NCBI GenBank assembly: GCA_033722415.1
Contig: JAWVZC010000214.1
Span: forward strand, 1 to 7,416
Direction: 5' to 3'
Length of the DNA stretch: 7,416 bases
Source: JAMQKA01 sp033722415
GTDB lineage: Bacteria; Bacteroidota; Rhodothermia; Balneolales; Balneolaceae
Positions 1-6,186 of this stretch are shown here, in pieces (the first letter of the stretch is position 1; each line of letters begins with the position of its first letter). Position numbers and translations under genes: made by a program. The notes below the pieces were generated by a model. That model made no database searches. It was not told where the DNA came from and saw only the letters and a program-made list of their open reading frames with translations.

Positions 1-1
1 C

Positions 2-2566
2 GAACCGCTGGCCCCGTCGGAAGCGCTGAGCCGTGAATATATCCCCTTCATCGATGATATCACCTCCTCGGCCGTTCAGCTTCTCTCCGAGGTGGATGCC
101 GACACCGCGGGCAACCTGCGATTACACGGCTTGATGTTGTACCCCGGCGTAGACCGTAACCTGCAGCCGGTATGGATGCTTGCGGCCCCCGCCGGGTATG
201 CGGAGACCCTGCACCAGGTGTTTTTCAGGCAGTTTACCCAGAACCGGTACGACTTTAACGGCCAAACGATTTACAAACTGCATATTAATGACCGAATTGT
301 TTTCGCCAGCCAGCTGCATGACCTATTATTGCTCTCGGAATCGAGCCTGGCGGCCGAAGATGCCGTTCGCTCCTATCTCGGCCTGATCCCGGCTGTGGAA
401 CTGGGGGAAGGCCCACCGAAGGGTCCGTCACTGGTGCTTAACACCCCGTCGCTGGATCAATGGATTTCACAATTGGCAAAGGTGGAGTTCCGTCCCTCGA
501 TAATAGGAGGCTTTGCCGGTACGGGTCCGGCCGTGCTCCAGGTACAAAAAAGCTCCCCGGAAGGAAACAGCAATGAACTTGTTTTTTCAGGGGCTGTCCC
601 GCTTCAGGACAACCAGCGCTCGGTACTGGTCGATGCCATAGCCTCGGATAACGCCGAGATTACACTGGACCGCTATATTTCGTCGAATGCCTCTTCTTTT
701 GCCATTATGCGGCTCGCCCCGCGGATGGTACCGCCGGACTCTGTCACAAATCCGACATCCCTGGATTCCCTGCTTATTGCCGAACAGTCGCTTTTTGCCG
801 AAATCGCAGGCACGCTCAATCCCGAATTTTCGCTGGTTACCTATGCCGAATCGGGATTTCTTTCCACCGGCGAGCATCTGTACCTGCGCAGGCTGAGCGA
901 CCGCAGCAGGTTTGTGAACGCACTGAACCGTCTGGCCGAACAGGGCCTGTTGCAACCCGCTGACGATTCCTATTTCGCCCAGAGCCGTGTGCTTGGAGAT
1001 TTGATCGGATCGGAACTCGCCAAATACAGCGATTTTTATATCAATGTGACCGGAGAGGTGGTGGTCATATCGAAACGAAAAGGGCTGGCCGAGGTGGTTC
1101 AGTCGGATCGCACAAGGCGGCGGGTGATCTACTACGACCAGGACTATATGGAGATCCGGCAGTCGCTGCCCGACCGCGTAAGCGGTTATATTTTTGCCAA
1201 TACGGATTTTTATGACTTTATCTCCTCCTACCTGGCTCCGGAAAATTACCTCAACGCAATCACGTCGAAGTTCAACCAGCTCGCTATCACGCTTCAACGC
1301 AACGAAGAGGGCAACCAGCTATCGTTCAATATGCGCACATACACCCGGGAAGAGACCGATATCCCGTACGAGGAGCAGTGGTTCTTCCCGACCGGGGGGG
1401 CCGAACTGTCCGGAGAACCGGCACTGGCCGACATACGGGGCAGTGCACGCGACGAAATAATATTTGCGACTACCTCGGGTACCGTGTATGCCCTGGCTTC
1501 GGACGGAACCACCGTCATGCAGGTGAGCACCGGGGAGGATCAACCTGTGGGTTCACCAATCGTCTACGACTGGTACGGTACCAATCAGCAGGTAATTTTG
1601 CTGGCAGCCGGCAACAAGGTATACGGCTGGAACGATACGGGGACCCCGCTGCCCAAGTTTCCCTTTGCCCTGACAGAAACCATTACCGCCCCCCTCAGCA
1701 TCGCCGATGTGGACCAAAACGGGCTGCCGGAAGCCGTAGTTGCCGCGGCTGATCGCAGGCTGCATGTGCTTGACGGCCGGGGCAACAACATTGCCGGATG
1801 GCCGGTTACCACCAACGCCCCGATTACCAGCCAACCGTATACCGGTAATTACCGCGGGTCGCCCGCCTTGATCGCATTCTCCGAAAACACCGTACATGCC
1901 TGGAGCGCCAACGGTACGCCGAAAGAATCGTTTCCGCGATTTATCAATGCCACGTTGAACGGATCGCCCCTGCTATACAGGGGAAATATCATCGGCGGAG
2001 CGGCCGACGGATACCTGTACGCGGTCGGCGGACAGCCGCTCTTCCCGGACACTGTCAATATTTACAGCAACCGCCCTGAAACGGAGGGACTGGAGGCCAT
2101 ATATGTTTCAAATAGTGCCCTCGCAGGAACTCCCTCGGTTCATACCCTGACCGTGCAGACCGGGAACTCGATTACCGAACAGGACACTACCGCAACCGGA
2201 GGCAAACCGGCACCGAGCACGGTTTCCGAATCTATGTTTCTCACTATGAGCAGTAACGGGTCGGTCTTTCTGATCAACGAACAGGGAGAGCTGCGTTTGA
2301 CCAGGAGCATGGGACAGCCGGCGGCACAGAACTTCTCTCCCTATATCACGGATATCAACAGCGACGGGCTTTCCGAAATTATCGGCCTGGCCAGTTTCGG
2401 CCGGCTCTACGCCTGGCAGGTTCTTGACGGCGAACGTATCTACTCGCTGCCTACCAGCGGCATGCAGTTCCCGATCGTCACCGACCTGGACAACGACGGT
2501 AACCGTGAACTGATCGCCCAGACCCGCGAGGGCGTGAGGTGCTGGACCATCTACGACGGGCAGTAA
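2..2566 (+). CDS. Large probable exported protein, unknown N-terminal half plus FG-GAP/VCBS-like beta-propeller C-terminal half (5' partial)
   Basis: The reading frame is open from the left edge (first full codon at base 2) to a TAA at 2564-2566, giving 854 visible residues. The GTG at 92 is only an internal codon, because coding continues upstream without a stop, so the true start and any signal peptide lie outside the window. Residues 1 to about 460 resemble no family I can name with confidence; a DUF3352-like fold is a guess. From about residue 465 the protein becomes repetitive, with blades of the type 'GTVYALASDGT', 'KVYGWNDTG' and 'RLHVLDGRGNNIAGWP', as in PQQ-like and FG-GAP/VCBS propellers. 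Asp-rich loops DVDQNGLPE (569), DINSDGLSE (784) and DLDNDGNRE (828) match the calcium-binding-type FG-GAP loop. Such proteins usually act outside the cytoplasm in binding or surface roles. Gene existence is nearly certain; function is unknown. Confidence 0.9.
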   Translation, partial: EPLAPSEALSREYIPFIDDITSSAVQLLSEVDADTAGNLRLHGLMLYPGVDRNLQPVWMLAAPAGYAETLHQVFFRQFTQNRYDFNGQTIYKLHINDRIVFASQLHDLLLLSESSLAAEDAVRSYLGLIPAVELGEGPPKGPSLVLNTPSLDQWISQLAKVEFRPSIIGGFAGTGPAVLQVQKSSPEGNSNELVFSGAVPLQDNQRSVLVDAIASDNAEITLDRYISSNASSFAIMRLAPRMVPPDSVTNPTSLDSLLIAEQSLFAEIAGTLNPEFSLVTYAESGFLSTGEHLYLRRLSDRSRFVNALNRLAEQGLLQPADDSYFAQSRVLGDLIGSELAKYSDFYINVTGEVVVISKRKGLAEVVQSDRTRRRVIYYDQDYMEIRQSLPDRVSGYIFANTDFYDFISSYLAPENYLNAITSKFNQLAITLQRNEEGNQLSFNMRTYTREETDIPYEEQWFFPTGGAELSGEPALADIRGSARDEIIFATTSGTVYALASDGTTVMQVSTGEDQPVGSPIVYDWYGTNQQVILLAAGNKVYGWNDTGTPLPKFPFALTETITAPLSIADVDQNGLPEAVVAAADRRLHVLDGRGNNIAGWPVTTNAPITSQPYTGNYRGSPALIAFSENTVHAWSANGTPKESFPRFINATLNGSPLLYRGNIIGGAADGYLYAVGGQPLFPDTVNIYSNRPETEGLEAIYVSNSALAGTPSVHTLTVQTGNSITEQDTTATGGKPAPSTVSESMFLTMSSNGSVFLINEQGELRLTRSMGQPAAQNFSPYITDINSDGLSEIIGLASFGRLYAWQVLDGERIYSLPTSGMQFPIVTDLDNDGNRELIAQTREGVRCWTIYDGQ

Positions 2567-2648
2567 GCTTCTCGGCTCCTCCCTGTTTCACCCACCCGTC
2601 CGGGCGCAATTCACGCGGCGGGCTTTGCAAGAAGCTCTTCAGCAGTGG

Positions 2649-2773
2649 CTAGCCCGGATATCTCACAAGTTTTTTTGATGTATTCCTGTACATTTCTGAA
2701 TGACAATAACTTATTCCATTTTTGCTGCAACATTATCAATACAGACTGTAAAAGGCTGCGAAATCCGGGCTAG
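2649..2773. mobile_element. Candidate small mobile-element relic bounded by 17-bp imperfect inverted repeats
   Basis: The left arm at 2649-2665 reads CTAGCCCGGATATCTCA. The reverse complement of the right arm at 2757-2773 reads CTAGCCCGGATTTCGCA, so 15 of 17 positions match and the first 11 are identical. The arms enclose 91 bp of AT-rich non-coding DNA with a T7 run just inside the left arm. The right arm overlaps the 3' end of the - strand epimerase gene and contains its TAG stop. I see no clear target-site duplication and no transposase. The arrangement fits a MITE-like element or the remnant of a larger insertion sequence; the interior vaguely recalls the leader of IS1380-type elements, but that is memory, not a match I could test. 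A long-range terminator hairpin for the two convergent genes is the alternative, though a 91-nt loop makes that less likely. Confidence 0.45.
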
Positions 2774-3666
2774 ATGATATCGCTGAGCGCCTCTTTCAGG
2801 AATTTGAACCGAAATTCAAACCCGGCCTGCTGAAGGGCCTTCGGCTGTGCACGAACGCTCTCAAGCAGCGGGTCGGCCGCATCCCCGAGGACAAGGCGGA
2901 GTGCGAATTCCGGGACACGAAAAAAAGAAGGGCGATGCAGCACTTCCCCCAGGGTATCGGCCAGTTCGTTCATGGTTACCGGGTTGGGAGCGACCATATT
3001 TACCGGTCCGCTGATCTCCTCGTTATCTATCACAAAATCCACTGCCCGGCAGACGTCGAGCATATGGACCCAGGGAAAGTACTGCCTGCCATTGCCGAGC
3101 GGACCTCCCAGACACATTTTGAATATTGGGAATAAATACTGGAATGCTCCTCCTCCCATCTCCAGAACCACACCGTTTCGAAGCAGAACCAGCCGCACGC
3201 CAAGATCTGAAACCGGCTGAGCCGCCGCCTCCCAGTCAACACACAGCTTGGCGAGGAATCGATCCCCCGCCGGTTCTTGTTCATCCAGCACCTGGTCACC
3301 CCGGTCCCCGTAGTAGTTGACTCCGGAAGCGGATATAAAAAGTGCGGGCCGGTTTTCGGCTTCCTCCACGGCAGCGGCGAGCTTCTTCGTGTTATCAACA
3401 CGGCTCTGATAAAGTCGTTTTTTTACAGATTCAGTCCAGGGCTTGCCGAAGATATTCTCCCCCACCAGGTTGATGACCACGTCGGTCTCTTCCAGTGTAT
3501 CTGCAAGATCGGAATTCCAGTCGATAAACTTCTGATTTCGGGCTGCTTCACTTGCGTATTTCTCCGGTGACCGCGTTATCACCGTGATGTAATCACCCTT
3601 TTTGAGAAAATTCCTTCTCAATTCTGTTCCGATAAACCCTGTTCCCCCGCTGATTAGAATCTGCAT
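2770..3666 (-). CDS. TIGR01777 family NAD(P)-dependent epimerase/dehydratase-like SDR protein (YfcH/SulA-like)
   Basis: This 298-residue cytoplasmic protein has the length and architecture of the TIGR01777 family of extended short-chain dehydrogenase/reductases. The N-terminal Rossmann nucleotide-binding loop is SGGTGFIG (6-13). Family landmarks follow in order: NLVGENI (66-72), SASGVNYYG (112-120, with the Tyr pair where the SDR catalytic Tyr is expected), CVDWEAAA (142-149), LLRNGVVL (161-168) and PLGNGRQYFPWVHMLDV (189-205). The C-terminal DUF1731-like segment (about 250-290) contains LLESVRAQPKALQQAGFEFRF. The ATG at 3664-3666 puts the nucleotide-binding strand at residue 2, as expected, so the start is secure. 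No Shine-Dalgarno sequence is visible, which is usual in Bacteroidota. The substrate is not known for this family. The gene stands alone, converging on the upstream large gene, and its TAG stop lies inside the arm of an inverted repeat. Confidence 0.95.
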   Translation of the reverse strand: MQILISGGTGFIGTELRRNFLKKGDYITVITRSPEKYASEAARNQKFIDWNSDLADTLEETDVVINLVGENIFGKPWTESVKKRLYQSRVDNTKKLAAAVEEAENRPALFISASGVNYYGDRGDQVLDEQEPAGDRFLAKLCVDWEAAAQPVSDLGVRLVLLRNGVVLEMGGGAFQYLFPIFKMCLGGPLGNGRQYFPWVHMLDVCRAVDFVIDNEEISGPVNMVAPNPVTMNELADTLGEVLHRPSFFRVPEFALRLVLGDAADPLLESVRAQPKALQQAGFEFRFKFLKEALSDII

Positions 3667-4191
3667 CGATAAAAAAATTGATTATTTGTATTCCTGTTTA
3701 TTTCGGCTATCTCAAGAATGCCGCGGTAGACACATACATCAACTGCCGGATTTGACATGCCAGTTCGCGTAATCTGCAGTCGCAGATAGTCACCGTTGCT
3801 CATCATTCGTTAGGCCCAACAATATAATGGTAACATTCGTGCACTTCGATACAAAAGATACCCGGATTACACCAGGAATACGGTTACCGTCTGGCAGGGA
3901 TGGCAAACCAATCCGGATTAATCACGAGATATTTACAACCACTTTACATTTTCTATATATCGAAAACTGGTTTTGTCCTGTAATCAAAGTATTGGTGCAA
4001 GACGAAGCAAAATGTGATCGTGCACGGCGTTGCGATAACATGTGGTATCAGGGTACTGTGTCTAAGCGATTCTATCTGCTGTAACGTACCGGCATCAAGC
4101 ATCCCGTTGTCGGGAAGTTTGCCTGTAAGGTTGTTTCGCACCCGTTTTTGATCTACTTTTACGTGTTAAGCGGTTAAGAAGTAGCATTTAT
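3667..4191. other. Intergenic region without a credible gene
   Basis: This 525-bp stretch separates the - strand epimerase from the repeat ahead of the + strand membrane-protein gene, so it must hold the epimerase promoter, which I cannot place convincingly. It contains small hairpins: ATCTGC-AGTC-GCAGAT at 3772-3787 and TCCCG-TTGT-CGGGA at 4102-4115. Neither is followed by a T tract. Open frames of 85 codons (+, 3827-4084) and 62 codons (-, 3953-4141) are present, but they overlap on opposite strands, resemble no family and lack ribosome-binding signals, so I do not call them genes. I see no tRNA-like cloverleaf. The region is visibly more AT-rich than the flanking genes and could be decayed or recently acquired DNA. 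Confidence 0.5.
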
Positions 4192-4308
4192 GTCATCCTG
4201 AATTTATTTCAGGATCTCGCAAGGCCTCTGTCGTCGAGCTCAGCTTGCAACAGATCAACGCTCAGTGCCACCACGAGATTTTCGACAGCTGTCGGAATCC
4301 GGGATGAC
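4192..4308. repeat. GTCATCC-ended dispersed repeat with internal hairpins (Bacteroidota-type intergenic repeat, MITE-like)
   Basis: The left end begins GTCATCCTGAATTT and the reverse complement of the right end begins GTCATCCCGGATTC, so the 117-bp unit has imperfect terminal inverted repeats. Each end carries its own hairpin. On the left, ATCCTGAA (4195-4202) pairs perfectly with TTCAGGAT (4208-4215) across a 5-nt loop. On the right, CGACAGCTGTCG (4283-4294) is a perfect 12-bp palindrome. Just inside each hairpin lies the same ATCTCG hexamer (4215-4220 on the + strand; complement of 4274-4279). From general knowledge, GTCATCCTGAA...TTCAGGATCTC sequences are very common between genes in Bacteroidota genomes. 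No coding capacity of its own is apparent. It sits immediately upstream of the DoxX/MauE-like gene and makes longer in-frame starts for that gene implausible. Confidence 0.65.
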
Positions 4309-4408
4309 GCAGAAGGCATTCCCTGGTTTGTTGCCATCAAATCTAACCACTAAACGCGTTACTTTTGTATCGTCTAACCGGGAAATAAATTCAGCATTCG
4401 ATACTACG

Positions 4409-4876
4409 ATGTCACCCAATACCAGAACATATGCGCTTCTCACCATTCGGGTTATCCTCGGCGGCTTATTTCTACTGTCCGGGGTGGGAAAGCTGATCGA
4501 CAGCAGCGATGCCATCTACCTTGTGGAACTGTTGGCCACAGAGTATTACTGGCTCATTGAGTACGGTAATCAGATTGTGGTCGGTACCTCGATTATTGAA
4601 CTCCTTCTTGCGGTGTTGCTATTCTGGGGCAGACAGCTGCGCTGGGTTTTCTCAGCCAGCTTCCTGCTGGTGCTCTCTTTTACCGTGGTGATCGCATATT
4701 TCTACTTGCAGGGGATGTCCGTTGCAAGTTGCGGTTGTTTCGGTGCTTTTGGCGGCGGTGGGGGGCTGACCGTAACGCTCCTGCGCAATGCTGCCTTACT
4801 GCTGCTGGTTGCCGGCGGACTGGTCATGCAGAGCTTTTCGTCAACCGGAGAACGCAGCACAGCAGTGAACAGATAA
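4409..4876 (+). CDS. DoxX/MauE-like redox-associated integral membrane protein
   Basis: This predicted inner-membrane protein has 155 residues and four hydrophobic segments, at about 8-27, 55-73, 79-100 and 122-141. The first segment, RVILGGLFLLSGVGKL (14-29), is the characteristic opening of DoxX/MauE proteins. A CGCFG motif (108-112) follows the third helix, as in MauE-type members, where the Cys pair is thought to take part in disulfide or redox chemistry with an extracytoplasmic partner. A glycine-rich run, GAFGGGGG, follows directly. The frame extends upstream to an ATG at 4265, but those extra 48 residues lie partly within a dispersed repeat and look non-coding. The ATG at 4409 gives the standard family N-terminus, without a clear Shine-Dalgarno sequence. 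A TACTTTTG at 4360-4367 matches the Bacteroidota -7 consensus but lacks a well-spaced -33 element. Its substrate and partner are unknown. Confidence 0.85.
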   Translation: MSPNTRTYALLTIRVILGGLFLLSGVGKLIDSSDAIYLVELLATEYYWLIEYGNQIVVGTSIIELLLAVLLFWGRQLRWVFSASFLLVLSFTVVIAYFYLQGMSVASCGCFGAFGGGGGLTVTLLRNAALLLLVAGGLVMQSFSSTGERSTAVNR

Positions 4877-4887
4877 GGCCTGTTTTT
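4868..4887 (+). terminator. Weak candidate intrinsic terminator overlapping the membrane-protein stop codon
   Basis: AACAG (4868-4872) can pair with CTGTT (4880-4884) around a 7-nt loop that contains the TAA stop, and the T run 4883-4887 closes the structure. The stem is short and AT-rich, so it may not terminate efficiently; read-through into the acetyltransferase gene remains possible. Confidence 0.22.
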
Positions 4888-4928
4888 GGGGGGCGGTAAA
4901 ATCTTCGTAATAGTTGGGAGTTCACTGT

Positions 4929-4947
4929 GGACAGGAGTGCCCTGTTC
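4929..4947 (+). other. Hairpin in the leader of the acetyltransferase gene
   Basis: GGACAGG and CCTGTTC form a 7-bp stem (one G-T pair) around the loop AGTGC, about 40 bp before the acetyltransferase ATG. It is followed by a tandem TTCGAGA-TTCGAGT repeat (4949-4962) rather than a T tract, so a terminator role is unlikely. It could be a leader structure or have no function. Confidence 0.3.
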
Positions 4948-4985
4948 TTCGAGATTCGAGTACCGAATAATCTTGCTTATACCCA

Positions 4986-5759
4986 ATGTTTGAGATAGCC
5001 CCTTACCTTGAACGTATCTATTACCGGGGATCACCGCATCCCACAGTAGCTACCCTGCGAGAACTGCAGAAACAGCATCTCACTGCTGTCCCCTTCGAAA
5101 ATCTCGACATCCATTATGATATCCCCATCAGGCTGGATATCGAGCGCTTTTACATAAAAATTGTGCTTCAAAACCGGGGTGGATTCTGCTACGAGCTGAA
5201 CGGGCTTTTCCACAAACTGCTCCGGGAACTGGGATTCAATGCGCGGATCATTTCTGCCCAGGTCTACGACCGGGATGACAGCGAGTTCGGTCCCGAATTT
5301 GATCACCTGGCAATTATTGCCACCGTAAATCGGCGGGAATGGCTGGTGGACGTGGGATTCGGGGATTTCACCCTTCCCCCGCTTCTCCTGCCGGACGATT
5401 CCAGGGAAGTTCAGGAGGATTCCAACGGGATGTTCCGGGTTACACGGGTTTCGGGGGAGCGGATTCTGGTGGAACATGCTACAGCTCCGGGCAGCTGGGT
5501 GCCGGAATACCGGTTTCGTCCTGTTGAACGCACACTCGGAGAATTTAAAGACCGCTGCCAGTATCACCAGACATCCGAAAACTCACATTTCACCCACAAG
5601 AATGTATGCTCGCGCATTGCAGGCGGCGGCCGTATTACCCTGACCGATTCCAAACTTCGCGTTCGTGACTCCAATGGGACCCAGGTTCAAAAGATCAGTT
5701 CCAATTCCATGTTCCGCTCCATGCTGAAACTTCATTTCAATATCGAACTCGAGATGTAA
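4986..5759 (+). CDS. nat: Arylamine N-acetyltransferase (NAT)
   Basis: This 257-residue cytoplasmic enzyme, close to the usual NAT length of 250-280, is expected to transfer an acetyl group from acetyl-CoA to arylamines, arylhydrazines or related amines. The thiol-protease-like catalytic triad is complete. Cys68 lies in RGGFCYELN (64-72), His107 in FDHLAI (105-110) and Asp122 in LVDVGFGD (120-127), spaced almost exactly as in characterised bacterial NATs. VPFENLDIH (35-43) is the other well-conserved N-terminal motif. The C-terminal third, including SENSHFTHKNVCSR, fits the family's lid and third domain. The ATG at 4986 gives the normal N-terminus (FEIAPYLERIYYRG). The gene follows the DoxX/MauE-like gene by 109 bp on the same strand, and no strong promoter is visible in the gap. 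The physiological substrate in bacteria of this type is unclear; xenobiotic detoxification or acylation in secondary metabolism is known for relatives. Confidence 0.96.
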   Translation: MFEIAPYLERIYYRGSPHPTVATLRELQKQHLTAVPFENLDIHYDIPIRLDIERFYIKIVLQNRGGFCYELNGLFHKLLRELGFNARIISAQVYDRDDSEFGPEFDHLAIIATVNRREWLVDVGFGDFTLPPLLLPDDSREVQEDSNGMFRVTRVSGERILVEHATAPGSWVPEYRFRPVERTLGEFKDRCQYHQTSENSHFTHKNVCSRIAGGGRITLTDSKLRVRDSNGTQVQKISSNSMFRSMLKLHFNIELEM

Positions 5760-6057
5760 TCCCACTGGCTACCCCCATGTTCCCGGGATGACTATCTCTT
5801 TCGCCCGGCAAATATTTCCTCTTAACGGGAATGGCCGTCCAGGATGCAGCCAGCCGGACATCTGTTCTGCAGGTATTGACCCGCTTTTCTCACGAAATCC
5901 GGTTAGTATGCAGGGCGCCCCTCAATAACACCGGAAAACGCACCTGGATACATTGGCAGGCTATTGACGAGACAACGAAGCAGACTGACCAAATTCGCGG
6001 CGTGGTACATAACGGGAAGGGATAAACAAATTGAAAATGCGGGTTAATCCCGGTATA

Positions 6058-6069
6058 GTTACCCGTAAC
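6058..6069. promoter_or_regulatory. Palindrome GTTACCCGTAAC, possible operator
   Basis: The 5-bp arms GTTAC and GTAAC are perfectly inverted around a CC centre, the size of a small dimeric regulator site. It lies 42 bp upstream of the -33 element of the cytochrome promoter, a position suited to an activator. No regulator gene is in view and a single short palindrome can occur by chance. Confidence 0.25.
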
Positions 6070-6111
6070 GAGTCCGTCATACCGTTTTCTTTCGCTCGGC
6101 AATATCTTTAG

Positions 6112-6142
6112 TTGACCTAGAAGTATATTAGCAATAGGTTTG
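6112..6142 (+). promoter_or_regulatory. Bacteroidota-type promoter for the multiheme cytochrome gene
   Basis: TTG (6112-6114) and TAGGTTTG (6135-6142) match the known Bacteroidota primary-sigma consensus TTG / TAnnTTTG with a 20-bp spacer, inside the accepted 17-23 bp range. The -7 box ends 44 bp before the ATG, giving a leader of roughly 35-40 nt. Being so close to a secure start codon supports the call. Confidence 0.55.
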
Positions 6143-6176
6143 TAGCTGGTTTTACAGGGATAGTACCAATTTTTGC

Positions 6177-6180
6177 AGGA
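6177..6180 (+). promoter_or_regulatory. Ribosome-binding site AGGA before the cytochrome ATG
   Basis: AGGA is separated by 6 nt from the ATG at 6187. It is the clearest Shine-Dalgarno-like sequence in the window and supports 6187 as the start. Confidence 0.45.
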
Positions 6181-6186
6181 TTATTG

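Larger units (their letters stand above)
5760..6186. other. Intergenic region upstream of the multiheme cytochrome gene
   Basis: I find no credible gene in these 427 bp. Open frames of 64 codons (+, 5831-6025) and 70 codons (-, 5890-6102, TTG start) overlap each other and resemble nothing. Near the acetyltransferase end, CCGGGATGAC (5783-5792) repeats the exact 10-bp right end of the repeat at 4192-4308. TCTTTCGCCCGGCAAATAT (5797-5815) recurs almost unchanged at 6088-6105, with one substitution and one missing A. A perfect palindrome, GTTACCCGTAAC, lies at 6058-6069. The last 75 bp hold a promoter and ribosome-binding site for the cytochrome gene. No T-tailed terminator hairpin is visible after the acetyltransferase gene. 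Confidence 0.5.

Noticed and set aside
587..1297. 236-codon - strand frame opposite the propeller gene
   Set aside because: It lies wholly antisense to a clear coding sequence and its translation has no recognisable domain; it is a shadow of GC-biased codon positions.
3685..3715. TTGAGA...TACAAA on the - strand upstream of the epimerase gene as a promoter
   Set aside because: The 19-bp spacing and only 4 of 6 matches in the -10 box make it too weak to call.
3809..3820. GTTAGGCCCAAC, containing integron attC-like core motifs GTTRRRY and RYYYAAC
   Set aside because: The two cores overlap, no paired core lies at the proper distance upstream, no cassette-like gene follows and no integrase is present.
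3823..3828. TATAAT, resembling a sigma-70 -10 box
   Set aside because: No suitable -35 sequence at 16-19 bp and no credible gene downstream; the apparent lineage uses TAnnTTTG boxes.
3827..4084. 85-codon + strand open frame in the 3667-4191 gap
   Set aside because: No ribosome-binding site or family resemblance, and it overlaps an opposite-strand frame of similar quality. It looks like a chance open frame.
3953..4141. 62-codon - strand open frame with an LRR-like NNLTGKLP stretch
   Set aside because: The stretch occurs once only, without repeats, signal peptide or context; plain coincidence is more likely than a leucine-rich-repeat fragment.
4360..4367. TACTTTTG as a -7 promoter element for the membrane-protein gene
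   Set aside because: It matches TAnnTTTG, but the nearest TTG (4331-4333) is 26 bp away, outside the usual 17-23 bp range, so I mention it only in the gene entry.
4265..4408. Upstream extension of the DoxX/MauE-like gene to the ATG at 4265
   Set aside because: The extra 48 residues derive partly from the GTCATCC repeat and would put a polar segment ahead of the family's normal first membrane helix.
5831..6025. 64-codon + strand open frame between the acetyltransferase and the cytochrome
   Set aside because: Unremarkable composition, no similarity recognised and no start signals; it overlaps a 70-codon frame on the other strand.
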